Position numbers and translations under genes: made by a program | DNA from: Nitrospirota bacterium | GTDB lineage: Bacteria > Nitrospirota > Thermodesulfovibrionia > Thermodesulfovibrionales > UBA1546 | Length of the DNA stretch: 64,000 bases | Direction: 5' to 3' | NCBI GenBank assembly: GCA_009773185.1 | Contig: WPIF01000003.1 | Coordinates: 76,760-140,759 of the forward strand | Notes under the pieces: generated by a model | Seen by the model: the letters and a program-made list of their open reading frames with translations, nothing else | Databases searched by the model: none | What the model was told of the DNA's origin: nothing | Shown here: positions 17,696-27,401 of the stretch, piece after piece | Layout: each line of letters opens with the position of its first letter | How positions within the stretch are numbered: position 1 is the first letter of the stretch

Positions 17696-19669
17696 ATGGC
17701 AGTGGCTAAGAAGATTGATGTATTAATGCAGGAAAAAAGACATTTCCCGCCGTCAAAGGAATTCAGCAGGAGGGCCCATATCAAAAGTCTGGAAGAATAC
17801 GAGAAGATATATAAAAGATCTATTGATGACCCCGAAGGTTTCTGGGCGGAGATGGCTGAAAAGAACCTGGCATGGTTCAGGAAGTGGGATAAGGTCCTTG
17901 AATACAATTTTGAAAAACCCGAGATTAAATGGTTTCAGGGCGGCAAGCTCAATGTCTCATATAACTGCCTTGACAGGTTTATAAATACACCCGTACGGAA
18001 TAAAGCGGCAATCATATGGGAAGGGGATGACGGCTCATATAAAACATACACCTATCAGCAGATGTATTACGAAGTAAACAGGTTTGCCAATGTCCTGAAA
18101 AAACATGGGATAAAAAAGGGCGACAGAATAACCATCTATCTGCCAATGATACCTGAACTTGCCATCTCAATGCTTGCATGTGCAAGGATCGGCGCTATCC
18201 ACAGCATTGTCTTTGGCGGATTCAGTGCGCAGGCATTAAGGGACAGGATTCAGGACTGTAAGTCAAAGCTGATAATTACCGCAGATAAAGGCGTAAGGGG
18301 AGGAAGGATGGTTGCGCTTAAGGCAAATGCCGATGAAGCGCTTCATGAATGCCCGACAGTGGGGAAAATGATAGTTGTAAAAAGGGTTGACGGAATAGAC
18401 ATGGAGCCCAGCAGGGATGTCTGGTGGCATGAAGAGATGAAGGCCCCTGATATTGCAAATTATTGCGAGCCCGAACAGATGGATGCTGAAGACCCGCTCT
18501 TTATACTCTACACATCAGGCTCTACAGGAAAACCTAAAGGCGTACTTCATACAACAGGAGGATATTTACTCTTTACAAATCTCACATTCAGATGGATATT
18601 TGACTATCACGATGAAGATATCCATTTCTGTACAGCGGACATAGGGTGGGTAACAGGCCACAGCTATATTGTTTATGGGCCGATGAGCAATGGCGCAACA
18701 AGCCTTATGTTTGAAGGCATTCCAACATACCCTGATGCAGGAAGGTTCTGGGATATAGTTGATAAACATAAAGTAAATATTTTTTATACAGCGCCCACAG
18801 CCATAAGGGCCTTAATGAGAGAAGGTGAAGGCTGGGTGGAAAAGCACGACCTTTCTTCTCTCAGGGTTCTTGGCACAGTCGGAGAGCCGATAAACCCGGA
18901 GGCATGGATGTGGTACCATGTTCACATTGGAAAGGAAAAGCTCCCGATTGTTGACACGTGGTGGCAGACAGAGACAGGCGGGATTCTTATAACTCCGCTG
19001 CCCGGGGCAATGACATCAAAGCCCGGTTCAGCCAACAGGCCCTTCCCGGGTGTGGCGCCAAAGGTGTTAAAAGAAGACGGCTCCGCTGCAGGCGTAAATG
19101 AAGGCGGCTATCTTGTAATAGAAAAACCTTGGCCCGGAATGCTCAGAGGCACTTACGGAGACCCGGAAAATAAACGTATAAAAGAGGTCTATTTTTCCAG
19201 ATTCCCCGGCAAATATCTTACCGGAGACGGAGCCAGGGTTGATGAAGACGGCGATTACTGGCTTATGGGAAGAATAGACGATGTTATAAATATTTCAGGA
19301 CACAGGCTGGGCACTGCAGAGGTTGAATCAGCTTTGGTCAGCCATGAGGCTGTTGCAGAGGCTGCTGTTGTCGGATTTCCGCATGAGATTAAAGGCGAGG
19401 GCATTTATGCTTACGTGACCCTCAAGGAAGGCCAGCAGCCTTCAGAAGAACTCAAAAAGATACTTGTCGGCCATGTAAGGACTGTTATAGGCCCGATTGC
19501 ATCACCGGACAAACTCCAGTTTGCGCCGGGCTTGCCAAAGACAAGAAGCGGCAAGATAATGAGAAGGATACTAAGGAAGATTGCCCATGGCCAGATAGAA
19601 GAGCTTGGGGATACATCAACCCTGGCAGATCCATCTGTGGTTGATAATCTGGTAAAGGGGAAGCTGTAA
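17696..19669 (+). CDS. acs: Acetyl-CoA synthetase (AMP-forming)
   Basis: 657 residues, the usual Acs length. It makes acetyl-CoA from acetate, ATP and CoA through acetyl-AMP in the cytosol. The P-loop-like motif [11 protein letters not shown] lies at about 272-282, the acetate/ATP pocket segment TWWQTETGG near 422, and the hinge/C-domain [14 protein letters not shown] near 543. The catalytic lysine, the usual site of inhibitory acetylation, is in [11 protein letters not shown] near 620. GAGGAGG precedes the ATG. It stands alone as a transcription unit, with repeat element A1 right after the stop. It supports growth on acetate or recovery of overflow acetate. Confidence 0.96.
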   Translation: MAVAKKIDVLMQEKRHFPPSKEFSRRAHIKSLEEYEKIYKRSIDDPEGFWAEMAEKNLAWFRKWDKVLEYNFEKPEIKWFQGGKLNVSYNCLDRFINTPVRNKAAIIWEGDDGSYKTYTYQQMYYEVNRFANVLKKHGIKKGDRITIYLPMIPELAISMLACARIGAIHSIVFGGFSAQALRDRIQDCKSKLIITADKGVRGGRMVALKANADEALHECPTVGKMIVVKRVDGIDMEPSRDVWWHEEMKAPDIANYCEPEQMDAEDPLFILYTSGSTGKPKGVLHTTGGYLLFTNLTFRWIFDYHDEDIHFCTADIGWVTGHSYIVYGPMSNGATSLMFEGIPTYPDAGRFWDIVDKHKVNIFYTAPTAIRALMREGEGWVEKHDLSSLRVLGTVGEPINPEAWMWYHVHIGKEKLPIVDTWWQTETGGILITPLPGAMTSKPGSANRPFPGVAPKVLKEDGSAAGVNEGGYLVIEKPWPGMLRGTYGDPENKRIKEVYFSRFPGKYLTGDGARVDEDGDYWLMGRIDDVINISGHRLGTAEVESALVSHEAVAEAAVVGFPHEIKGEGIYAYVTLKEGQQPSEELKKILVGHVRTVIGPIASPDKLQFAPGLPKTRSGKIMRRILRKIAHGQIEELGDTSTLADPSVVDNLVKGKL

Positions 19670-19677
19670 GCTATTTC

Positions 19678-19806
19678 AGCAGGCAGGGCATAGCATTTTC
19701 ACTCATTCTCGCTACGCTCCGAGGTATTTTGCCTATTGATATTTATAAGACAAACTCTCTGAATATCGGCAAAATAAAACCGCTCAAATGCTATGCCCTG
19801 CCTGCT
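19678..19806. repeat. Family A intergenic element, copy A1
   Basis: A 21-bp perfect inverted repeat (19678-19698 with 19786-19806) encloses a core shared with A2, A3 and A4: TCATTCTCG, a small inner hairpin, CCGAGGTATTTTGCC, then ATCGGCAAAATAAAACCGCTC. It sits nine bases after the acs stop and could act as its terminator. Confidence 0.85.
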
Positions 19807-19878
19807 TCGTCTCATCTTGACTACAACAATCTTTAATGTTTAAACTATCTATCCACTTAAAATTTTAGGAGGTTTCCC

Positions 19879-21018
19879 ATGTTAAAAAGATATTTATTGG
19901 CGCCCGGCCCGACACCTGTTCCACCGGAGGCGCTGCTGGCAATGGCAATGCCCATAATACATCACAGGTCGCCGGATTTTCTGCCTGTGCTTGATTCTGC
20001 CAAAAAAGGGCTTCAGTGGTTATACCAGACAAAGAATGACGTCCTCATCATTTGCTCAACCGGCACAGGAGGAATGGTTGGCTCGGTCAATAATTTCTTC
20101 AGCCCCGGGGACAAGGCATTGGTAATCAACGCCGGAAACTTTGGAGAAAGATGGACAAAGATATGCAAGGCATACAACCTTTCAGTTGAAGAGATGAAGA
20201 TTGACTGGGGATATGCAGTAAAACCTGAGGATGTAGAAAAGGCCCTGAAGAAAGACCCTTCAATCAAGGGAGTTTTTGTTCAGGCTTCAGAGACGTCAAC
20301 AGGCGTTTATCATGATATCAAGGCACTTGCCTCAATCGTAAAAAAATACGAAAACACAATATTTGTTGTTGACGCAATATCAGCATTGGTTGCGCATGAC
20401 CTCAGAATGGATGAATGGGGGATTGACGTAATGATAGGAGGTTCCCAGAAAGGCGTGATGCTTCCTCCTGGCCTTGCATTCGTAGGGATAAGCGAGAAGG
20501 CTTGGAAATTCGCGGAGACTTCGAAGTCTCCCAAGTTCTATTTTAATTTCACTGCCGAGAGGAAGAAACTCAAAGACAACCAGACGAACTTTACATCTCC
20601 GGTTACCCTGATAATAGGCTTAAATGAATGCATCAAGATTCTTCAGAAAGAAGGCCTTGAGAATGCCTTTGCGCGCCATGCAAAACTTGCGCATGCAACA
20701 AGAGAGGCAGTAAAGGCTATCGGGCTTGAGATGTTCACGAAGGAATCTCCGTCTAATTCTGTTACTGCCATAAATGCGCCAAAAGGCGTGGACGGCCAGG
20801 AGATTTACAAGAATCTAAGGGTGAAATACGGCATCACAGCAGCAGGCGGACAGGGACAGGCAAAAGGAAAGATATTCAGGATTGCACATCTTGGTTATGC
20901 TGATACGTTTGATGTTATAACAGCGATTGCAGGAGTTGAGATGACCTTAAAGGGCATGGGACATCCTGTCAAGCTCGGAACCGGAGTTGCGGTTGCAGAG
21001 GAATTGCTGCTGAAGTAG
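19879..21018 (+). CDS. Class V aminotransferase (serine-pyruvate/alanine-glyoxylate type)
   Basis: 379 residues, a PLP enzyme of the serine-pyruvate, alanine-glyoxylate and related aminotransferases. It begins LLAPGPTPVPPEAL, has the phosphate-binding region CSTGTGGM near 57-64, and the Schiff-base lysine in GGSQKGVMLPPGL at residue 191. The C-terminal domain ends with RIAHLGY near 335, typical of the family. AGGAGG precedes the ATG. In this type of bacterium it may serve glycine/serine interconversion or glyoxylate removal; the exact amino donor cannot be read from sequence. It is followed by a terminator. Confidence 0.9.
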   Translation: MLKRYLLAPGPTPVPPEALLAMAMPIIHHRSPDFLPVLDSAKKGLQWLYQTKNDVLIICSTGTGGMVGSVNNFFSPGDKALVINAGNFGERWTKICKAYNLSVEEMKIDWGYAVKPEDVEKALKKDPSIKGVFVQASETSTGVYHDIKALASIVKKYENTIFVVDAISALVAHDLRMDEWGIDVMIGGSQKGVMLPPGLAFVGISEKAWKFAETSKSPKFYFNFTAERKKLKDNQTNFTSPVTLIIGLNECIKILQKEGLENAFARHAKLAHATREAVKAIGLEMFTKESPSNSVTAINAPKGVDGQEIYKNLRVKYGITAAGGQGQAKGKIFRIAHLGYADTFDVITAIAGVEMTLKGMGHPVKLGTGVAVAEELLLK

Positions 21019-21042
21019 CCTGACCTTTTTCTAAAGACACCA

Positions 21043-21075
21043 GAAGGGGATGCAGGATTATCCCCTTTTTTATTT
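21043..21075 (+). terminator. Rho-independent terminator of the aminotransferase gene
   Basis: AAGGGGA and TCCCCTT flank a short loop (21044-21067), followed by a run of T residues. Confidence 0.75.
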
Positions 21076-21105
21076 TTTTAGGCATTAGTGATAATATAAG
21101 CCTGT

Positions 21106-22656
21106 ATGTCACTGAAGAAAAAGATAATCCTCAGCTTTCTTGTGAGTTCTGTAATCATAGCAATCCTTGCTATTTCTTCTTACATTAATTTTGTAGAAAT
21201 AAGGAAAGAGATAAGATATCTGGAACTGTCTGACACCATAAGGAGCAAATCCTTGCAGCTCAGGAGGCACGAAAAGAATTTTTTTCTCTACGGGGACATC
21301 AAGGAGCTTGAAAACGTATATGATTATATAAGGCAGCTTAAAGATATCCTTAGACAGAACAGGCCCCTTTATAATTCCGGGAAACTGCTCAGCCTTGAAA
21401 ATAAGGTAGGCGAATACACACAGAGATTTAACCAGATAGAACTTATTTTCTGGGAGTTTCACCGGGAATTTGATAAGGTTAAGCCGTCATACAAGCAATA
21501 CGCTGTTTTTTCGCAGCTTATAGAATCAACAATCCTGGAGCGCCCGCTGGCCAATGCAGAGGTGTTGGAAAAGTCATTTTTTTTAAAACGCGGCAGCCCT
21601 GTGATTGAAAGCCTTAAAAAATTAAGTACGGAGATACTTGCTCTCAGAAAAGACGGAGAAGAGATATTGACCCTCTCCAAGGATCTGGATAAATCAGCCA
21701 GGGAGAAAGTGGAAAGGGTCATCAGTTTATCGCAGACTGCCGTATTGGTCCTGATACCTCTGTTCCTTTTTGTAGGCCTGAGCACCCTGTTTTTTATCGG
21801 CCACAGCATTGTAAGGAGGCTGAAACTATTGGCAGGCGCTATTGAAAAAACAGGCAGGGGAGATTTTTCATCCCTGGTGATTCCGGCGGAAGAGGATGAG
21901 GTTGGCGTACTGGTTAATACCTTCAACAAGATGGAACAGGATTTGATTGCAAGAGATGCTGAACTTGGCAGGAAAAACGAGGAACTGCTTCAGGGCAAAA
22001 AACTTGCCTCTATAGGGACCCTTGCATCAGGAGTTGCGCATGAGCTTAACAATCCCCTTAACAATATCTATCTCTCGGCACAGGTCTTATCAAAAGAGAT
22101 AGACGAGGAGACATGTCTCCCGATAGTCAGGGAAACCGTTAAAGACATTTTTTCTCAAACCCTGAGGGTAAAAAGAATAGTCGGAGACCTTCTCGAGTTT
22201 GCCAGAGAAAAACCGCCTGACCTCAAAAAGGTTAATATAGTAAGCGTGATAAATGAGGTGCTTAAACAGATGTCTGCGTCAGGGGAATTATATAATTCAA
22301 AATATGATATTGACGCTCCCGAAGAAATGGAAATCCTTGCAGACAGGCATCTCATGGAGCAGGTCTTCATTAACCTTTTCACGAATGCAGTTGATGCCAT
22401 GGACCGGAGCGGGTTATTGCATATCCGGGTAAATGCGGCAGACACTTCTGTTCAAATTAAAGTGTCTGACACCGGCAAAGGCATCCTGTCAAAAGATATC
22501 ACAAGGATATTTGACCCCTTTTTTACAACCAAGGAAAAAGGCACCGGTTTGGGACTTGCGATTGTTTACAGTATAATAAAAAAACATAACGGGAAAATAG
22601 AAGCGGACAGTGAACCATATAAAGGCACTGCTTTTACAATAACTCTGCCCCGCTGA
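21106..22656 (+). CDS. HAMP-type sensor histidine kinase (NtrB-like)
   Basis: 516 residues. Membrane segment 1 at about 7-27, a helical periplasmic sensor domain of about 180 residues, membrane segment 2 near 208-232, HAMP, then HisKA with phospho-acceptor His312 (VAHELNNPLNN). The ATPase domain has NLFTNAVDAM, DTGKGI and FFTTKEKGTGLGLAI. It is encoded ten bases before a sigma-54 activator, its likely partner. The sensor domain resembles that of the second kinase at 29.5 kb (both have RRYEK/RRHEKNFFL-like segments), so the two pairs are probably paralogous. The signal is unknown. Confidence 0.92.
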   Translation: MSLKKKIILSFLVSSVIIAILAISSYINFVEIRKEIRYLELSDTIRSKSLQLRRHEKNFFLYGDIKELENVYDYIRQLKDILRQNRPLYNSGKLLSLENKVGEYTQRFNQIELIFWEFHREFDKVKPSYKQYAVFSQLIESTILERPLANAEVLEKSFFLKRGSPVIESLKKLSTEILALRKDGEEILTLSKDLDKSAREKVERVISLSQTAVLVLIPLFLFVGLSTLFFIGHSIVRRLKLLAGAIEKTGRGDFSSLVIPAEEDEVGVLVNTFNKMEQDLIARDAELGRKNEELLQGKKLASIGTLASGVAHELNNPLNNIYLSAQVLSKEIDEETCLPIVRETVKDIFSQTLRVKRIVGDLLEFAREKPPDLKKVNIVSVINEVLKQMSASGELYNSKYDIDAPEEMEILADRHLMEQVFINLFTNAVDAMDRSGLLHIRVNAADTSVQIKVSDTGKGILSKDITRIFDPFFTTKEKGTGLGLAIVYSIIKKHNGKIEADSEPYKGTAFTITLPR

Positions 22657-22681
22657 TGGAAACGGGGTGAACCGGGGGATA

Positions 22682-24010
22682 ATGGCACTTAAAATTTTAG
22701 TTGCTGAAGACGAAGAAATAACATTAAAACACCTGCTCTATGCCCTGGAGAAAGAAGGGCATGCAGTCACCGGCGCAAAAAACGGCACAGATGCATTGAA
22801 GAGAATCGAAAAAGAAGAATTTGAGCTTCTCATATCCGATATAAAAATGCCGGGAATAGACGGCCTTTCGCTTCTTGCAGAGGTGAAAAATAAATATCCC
22901 GGCATGGATGTAATCATTATCACAGGCTTTGGCAGCATAGAGTCTGCAGTTGAGGCCATGAAAAAAGGCGCAACTGATTATATAACCAAACCTTTTAACC
23001 TCGATGAGCTGAACCTGAAGATAAACAGGATTCAGGAAAAAAAAAGATTAGAGAATGAGAACATCGCCCTTAAAGTTTCCCTCGGCCTTGATAAAAACCA
23101 GCCTTTTATAGCAAAAAGCAAGACAATGAGAAGGGTGATAGAGGTTGTGAAAAGCATCACCAATTCTGACTGCAATGTTCTTCTCACAGGTGAAAGCGGC
23201 GTAGGGAAAGGGCTTATTGCAAAGATCATCCATTATACAGGACTAAGAAAACAAAGACCCTTTCTGGCCCTGAATTGCGCCGTATTTACCGAGGAGCTGC
23301 TGGCAAGTGAGCTTTTCGGCCACGAAAGAGGTGCATTCACCGGCGCTGTCACATCAAAGCAGGGGCTCCTTGAGATTACTGATAAGGGCACGTTATTCCT
23401 TGATGAGATAGCAGAGATGTCATCTAATCTTCAGGCAAAATTATTGAAGGTGATAGAGGACAAGGAATTCTTAAGAGTTGGCGGCACAAGGACAATAAGG
23501 GTAGATGTGAGATTCATTGCTGCGACAAACCAGAACATAACCGCCCTGGTATCGAGCGGTAAATTCAGGGAAGATTTATATTACAGGCTGAACGTGATGG
23601 ACATTCATATCCCTCCTCTGAGGGAGAGAAAGGAGGACATCGCCCCTCTCTTCAAACATTTTCTGGAAAAGTATAGCGGAAAGGAAAATAAGAAAATCGA
23701 AGGCTTCACAAAAGAGGCGATGGACATGCTTCTTTCATACGGCTTCCCGGGAAATGTAAGGGAACTGGAAAATATTATTGAGCGGGCAGTTATTCTTGAA
23801 AAAACATCGCGCATCAGGCCGGAGACACTTCCCCAGAGCATAAAACTTTTTCAGGTAGAAACCATAGACCCGAACAGGATAAAACCGATTGATGACCTGA
23901 ACAGAGAATACGCTGAGAAGGTACTTGAATTCTCAGAAGGCAATAAATCAAAGGCAGCAGAGCTTCTGGGGATTTCAAGGACAAGCCTGTGGAGGATATT
24001 GAAGAAGTAA
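22682..24010 (+). CDS. Sigma-54-dependent response regulator (NtrC family)
   Basis: 442 residues from ATG 22682 (GGGGGAT just before it); a GTG at 22667 is less likely. Receiver domain with phospho-acceptor Asp53 (SDIKMPGIDG). AAA+ domain with Walker A GESGVGKG, sigma-54 contact loop GAFTGA and an arginine-finger region. The C-terminal Fis-type helix-turn-helix is GNKSKAAELLGISRTSLWRI. It activates sigma-54 promoters when phosphorylated by the kinase encoded upstream. Candidate targets are the promoters before the Usp genes at 26.4 and 34.2 kb. Confidence 0.94.
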   Translation: MALKILVAEDEEITLKHLLYALEKEGHAVTGAKNGTDALKRIEKEEFELLISDIKMPGIDGLSLLAEVKNKYPGMDVIIITGFGSIESAVEAMKKGATDYITKPFNLDELNLKINRIQEKKRLENENIALKVSLGLDKNQPFIAKSKTMRRVIEVVKSITNSDCNVLLTGESGVGKGLIAKIIHYTGLRKQRPFLALNCAVFTEELLASELFGHERGAFTGAVTSKQGLLEITDKGTLFLDEIAEMSSNLQAKLLKVIEDKEFLRVGGTRTIRVDVRFIAATNQNITALVSSGKFREDLYYRLNVMDIHIPPLRERKEDIAPLFKHFLEKYSGKENKKIEGFTKEAMDMLLSYGFPGNVRELENIIERAVILEKTSRIRPETLPQSIKLFQVETIDPNRIKPIDDLNREYAEKVLEFSEGNKSKAAELLGISRTSLWRILKK

Positions 24011-24616
24011 TCATACTAATGTTTTATCACGCCTGGCTTTGAAATACCTGTAAAATATATAGCCTGCTATAGCGATTATAAGCAGGAAAATGGCGGCATG
24101 TTCAATCCTTGTGATGTCCTTTTTTATGATTTGTAAACTATTGCCTCCTATGTAACCTGCTCCAACCATTAAAGCAATGGTAAATATCGAAGATACAGCA
24201 TCGGCTGCTATGAACTTTAACGCCGGCATTCTCATGACACCTGAAGCAAGGAATATCTGGGCCCTCAGGCCGAATAAATGTCTTCCAACCAATACGACAA
24301 GGATTCCCTTTTTACTAAATTTATCCTCAAGCGCTGAAAGTTTTTCAGGAGACATAATATTTCTGAACTTCTTGTGGGTAACAATCATACGGCCATATTT
24401 CCTCCCGACAAGATAAAGAAAGAAATCTGCTGCCAATAACCCTGAATAAACAACAAATAACGCAAGGGCAGGCTTTACCATGTCATGGGAAATTAAAAAT
24501 CCGCACAATATCAGGGTTGCATCTTCAGGGAAAGGAAGCCCGATGCCACCAAGGATAAGGAGGATGAAAAGTCCTGCATAAGGGAAATGTTCCACGAGTC
24601 CTGAAAAATTAAGCAT
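24011..24616 (-). CDS. DedA-family membrane protein
   Basis: About 201 residues from ATG 24616, which overlaps the end of the upstream kinase gene by eight bases. Several membrane segments and the DedA signature ([42 protein letters not shown]) place it in the SNARE-associated/DedA family, thought to move undecaprenyl phosphate or other lipids across the membrane. The conserved acidic residue (PEDA) and arginine (GRH) are present. It is cotranscribed with the sensor kinase and converges with the NtrC-like gene. Confidence 0.88.
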   Translation of the reverse strand: MLNFSGLVEHFPYAGLFILLILGGIGLPFPEDATLILCGFLISHDMVKPALALFVVYSGLLAADFFLYLVGRKYGRMIVTHKKFRNIMSPEKLSALEDKFSKKGILVVLVGRHLFGLRAQIFLASGVMRMPALKFIAADAVSSIFTIALMVGAGYIGGNSLQIIKKDITRIEHAAIFLLIIAIAGYIFYRYFKARRDKTLV

Positions 24617-25676
24617 AGTGTTTGGGAAGTGTAAAACTAAAAGTGCTTCCCTTCCCGTGTTCGCTCTCCACCCATATCTTGCCGCCATTTGCCTCAACTA
24701 TCCTTTTGGCAATGGATAGCCCGAGGCCCGAGCCTTTTGCATCCCTGCTTACACGATAAAATGCATCGAATATATGGGGGATGTGTTCATCCGGTATACC
24801 AACCCCGGTGTCTGCTATCTGAACGATTACATCTTTATCTCTATCTACGAGCTTTACCGTTGCAGTTCCACCTGTATCAGTATATTTAATTGTGTTGTCC
24901 AGCAGATTGGTAATTACCCTGTCTATCTGAATTGCATCTGCGCTGACCATAACTGCGGTATTTTCAGGGATTTCGAATTTTATAGTGATATCTTTTTTTT
25001 CTGCTGTGATTCTTTCCATCTCAATACGCATTTTTAAGGCTGCTGCTATATTGAAAACAGAGGGGGCAGGTTTATATCCTGTTGCCTCAAGTTTTGATAA
25101 TTCAAGAAAGCCTGTCATGTACCTCTCAAATCTCTGTAATTCATCCCGCATCAACTCCATATAGTCGAGTTGCTTTTCCGTAAGCGGGCCTGCCTTGCCT
25201 GAAATCAGCCTTGACAAAAAGCCTCCTATTATTACAAGCGGATTTTTCATATCATGGGCAAACATGGAAAGCATATCTTTTCTTTCCCGTTCCAGTCTCT
25301 TTGAGGTTTCCTCGCCTTCTTTAATCCTTAACAGGATATAAACGACTATTAAAAAAATACCTAATTTTTCTGCAGGGTTCCAGAAAGGAATAATCATGTT
25401 GGGATACTGTTGTCTTGGTGCCGCTTCGGCCAGAAGCCATATCAATGCGCTTGAAATGGCTATAAGAATTCCCAGCAATCTTCCTGCAAACCACGTAACA
25501 AGGATGATAGGAATTAAATAAAAGGTCAGTGCGGAGAAATCCGGCCCTGTTAAATAATCAAATGCGCCTATAAAAAGTACAAGTATAAAACCTGAGATTG
25601 CTAATAATATCTCTGCTCTCTTGCCTGGAATATTTTTTAAATTCATAGTTTTTTGTTCAGTATTCTTCCCGGACAC
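24609..25676 (-). CDS. Membrane sensor histidine kinase without adjacent regulator
   Basis: 355 residues. Four membrane segments within residues about 20-120 form a compact sensor with hardly any external loop, followed by a coiled linker, HisKA with His141 ([10 protein letters not shown]) and an ATPase domain ([37 protein letters not shown]). There is no response regulator next to it; the downstream partner gene encodes a DedA protein. It could feed one of the two NtrC-like regulators in the window. Confidence 0.9.
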   Translation of the reverse strand: MSGKNTEQKTMNLKNIPGKRAEILLAISGFILVLFIGAFDYLTGPDFSALTFYLIPIILVTWFAGRLLGILIAISSALIWLLAEAAPRQQYPNMIIPFWNPAEKLGIFLIVVYILLRIKEGEETSKRLERERKDMLSMFAHDMKNPLVIIGGFLSRLISGKAGPLTEKQLDYMELMRDELQRFERYMTGFLELSKLEATGYKPAPSVFNIAAALKMRIEMERITAEKKDITIKFEIPENTAVMVSADAIQIDRVITNLLDNTIKYTDTGGTATVKLVDRDKDVIVQIADTGVGIPDEHIPHIFDAFYRVSRDAKGSGLGLSIAKRIVEANGGKIWVESEHGKGSTFSFTLPKHYA

Positions 25677-25786
25677 CTCATGCCCTATATTGGTTTTGCC
25701 GCTGTTTTTAACAGAGCGTATAACATCATCAAATATATCTTTAGCATACTATCAACCGAAATAAAAGAGGAAACATAGGGGCGCTG

Positions 25787-25813
25787 AGCCTGTGGAGGAT
25801 ATTAAAAAAGTAG
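25787..25813 (+). pseudogene. 27-bp remnant of an NtrC-type C-terminus
   Basis: The codons read SLWRILKK followed by TAG, identical in protein to the last nine codons of the sigma-54 activator ending at 24010. Nothing of the gene remains upstream. This suggests an ancestral regulator gene here, removed when the kinase/DedA genes came in, or a recombination scar. Confidence 0.5.
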
Positions 25814-25815
25814 CT

Positions 25816-26214
25816 TTATATGCTGTGAATCAGGTAAATCATAAGAAATATCCCGATTGCAAGAATGGATATAGCGAGCAGCACATCAAGAAGCAAAGAC
25901 GGCTGGTAAGTATCTTCATCTATCTGTTTCTCCACTTTCTTATACCTGATAAATGCAAGCACGCCCATTAAGGCCCCCAAACCAACAAGAAATATTCCAA
26001 AGATGGATGAATATCCGCGGGGTGGTACAGCAATCTCTTTGCCTAAAAAATATGAAACCTGCTTTAAAAAAATGGCGAACCTTTCAACTACAAAGCCAAA
26101 GGCCATTATCCCTATGCTGGTCCTTATCCATGCAAGGAATGTCCTTTCATTCGCCATATGCACGCGGCGGTTGCGGACTTTTGAATTATTTTCATCTCTT
26201 GAGAGTTCCGGCAT
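25816..26214 (-). CDS. DUF202/YidH-family membrane protein
   Basis: 132 residues from ATG 26214 (AGAGGA eight bases upstream; the frame extends further but without a ribosome site). The motif HMANERTFLAWIRTSIGIMA, then three membrane segments, is that of DUF202 (YidH). Members are small inner-membrane proteins of unknown function. It is divergent from the Usp-like gene that follows. Confidence 0.85.
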   Translation of the reverse strand: MPELSRDENNSKVRNRRVHMANERTFLAWIRTSIGIMAFGFVVERFAIFLKQVSYFLGKEIAVPPRGYSSIFGIFLVGLGALMGVLAFIRYKKVEKQIDEDTYQPSLLLDVLLAISILAIGIFLMIYLIHSI

Positions 26215-26364
26215 AGTTTCTGTCCTCTGATAAATTATACGCCATAAAAGTAAAAAATAACATTGAGCCAAGCTGTCCCCTCTCTGTTCACCTCTGTTTA
26301 AGTTTGAAACAGCGCTTGGGCTTCTCTAATCCAAAAAACAATTTAATTTCAACACGTTTCTCTC

Positions 26365-26380
26365 TGGCACATATCTTGGA
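26365..26380 (+). promoter_or_regulatory. Candidate sigma-54 promoter of the first Usp operon
   Basis: TGGCACATATCTTGGA agrees with the -24/-12 consensus (TGGCAC-N5-TTGCA) except for the C of the -12 GC. It stands 38 bp before the start codon at 26418, with AAAAGGAGG between. Two sigma-54 activators are encoded nearby. Confidence 0.55.
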
Positions 26381-26417
26381 ATTACTATCAGCAAAGCTCA
26401 AAAAGGAGGCGAGGCAG

Positions 26418-26903
26418 ATGGTAGAAAAAATCTTATTCGTAACCAAAGGAGGTGAAGGCTGTGACGAAGGGTTCTCCTATGCTCTTGAACTTGCAAAGAC
26501 ACTTCATTCAGGGATTGCCGTGCTGATGGTCTACAGCAAGGGGATGATGGAAACCTACGAGGATGTGATGGCTGCGGTTGCTTTTGCAGAAGCCGGACAA
26601 CTTGAAACAGTAAAGGAATTGATGAATAAGCAGGCAGCAGAAATAAATGAGACTGAAAAGAAAAAGATAAAAGAACTGGCTGAGAGATGCAGGGAAAATT
26701 CTCTGGAATTCATTTATCAGACAGCTGCCGGTGACTCAATAACTGCAATTAAAGATTTTCTCAAAACCAGGCCCGGCGTAGACATGGTTCTCCTGAGCCC
26801 TAACCTCTCAGAGAATAAGAAGGGTATAGATTTTAAAAAATTATTCAAAAACATAACAAAACCTGTCGTAACCATATCAAGGCCTGCAGGGGCCCAGGTA
26901 TGA
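26418..26903 (+). CDS. Usp-like stress protein (single domain)
   Basis: 161 residues from ATG 26418. The fold pattern is UspA-like: strand VEKILFVTKG, helix, LHSGIAVLMVYS, and a C-terminal strand KPVVTISRPAG. The usual ATP-binding signature (G-2x-G-9x-G-S/T) is not recognisable, so it is a divergent member. Residues about 50-72 (VMAAVAFAEAGQLETVKELM) share a motif with the next gene and with the paralogue at 34288. It heads an operon of small protein, membrane protein, exporter and a two-domain Usp. Confidence 0.78.
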   Translation: MVEKILFVTKGGEGCDEGFSYALELAKTLHSGIAVLMVYSKGMMETYEDVMAAVAFAEAGQLETVKELMNKQAAEINETEKKKIKELAERCRENSLEFIYQTAAGDSITAIKDFLKTRPGVDMVLLSPNLSENKKGIDFKKLFKNITKPVVTISRPAGAQV

Positions 26904-26928
26904 AGACAGAAAAAAAGGAGGGATTGAA

Positions 26929-27117
26929 ATGAAAACACTCGGAAGATTAATTAACAGGCTTGACACCTTAATGGCTTCTGCGGCATTTGCAGAGGAAGGG
27001 GAGTTTGATACAGCAAGGGAAATCCTGCGCGATGCAAATTCTCAGAATGAAAGAGCCACAAAGAGAGTAGACAGGCCACAGCCAAGGTCTGTGGTTCATA
27101 ACGCAAGAAACAAATAA
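26929..27117 (+). CDS. Small protein with the FAEEGE motif
   Basis: 62 residues. AAGGAGG precedes the ATG. The core LMASAAFAEEGEFDTAREIL is closely similar to a segment inside the two Usp-like proteins of this window; the rest is a basic, probably disordered tail (RVDRPQPRSVVHNARNK). It may be a free-standing copy of a regulatory or interaction helix pair of those proteins. Function unknown. Confidence 0.75.
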   Translation: MKTLGRLINRLDTLMASAAFAEEGEFDTAREILRDANSQNERATKRVDRPQPRSVVHNARNK

Positions 27118-27142
27118 ATAAAACCAAATCTAAGGAGAAAAA

Positions 27143-27400
27143 ATGGCAGCATACAATGAAAATGTAAAGAAAAAGCCTTATGGGAAGCTGATAATAGCAG
27201 GGATTGTCTCTGTAGGACTTTACTACATCCTGCTCATGAAGCAGGATGTAGTAAACAGCTATTTCGGATTGGGAGGAGTTTATGCTTTTTTACCGATACT
27301 CACAGCTTTTCTCTTCTCATTCGTCCACGGTTCATTCACAGGAAATTTCTGGACAGTGCTGGGTATCGAGGCGGCAAAGAAGAAAAAGGAGGTAAAATAA
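27143..27400 (+). CDS. Small membrane protein next to TSUP exporter
   Basis: 85 residues with two membrane segments (LIIAGIVSVGLYYILLM and YAFLPILTAFLFSF) and basic ends. AAGGAG precedes the ATG. It ends one base before the exporter start, so it may be an accessory subunit of that transporter. I know no family name for it. Confidence 0.75.
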   Translation: MAAYNENVKKKPYGKLIIAGIVSVGLYYILLMKQDVVNSYFGLGGVYAFLPILTAFLFSFVHGSFTGNFWTVLGIEAAKKKKEVK

Positions 27401-27401
27401 C

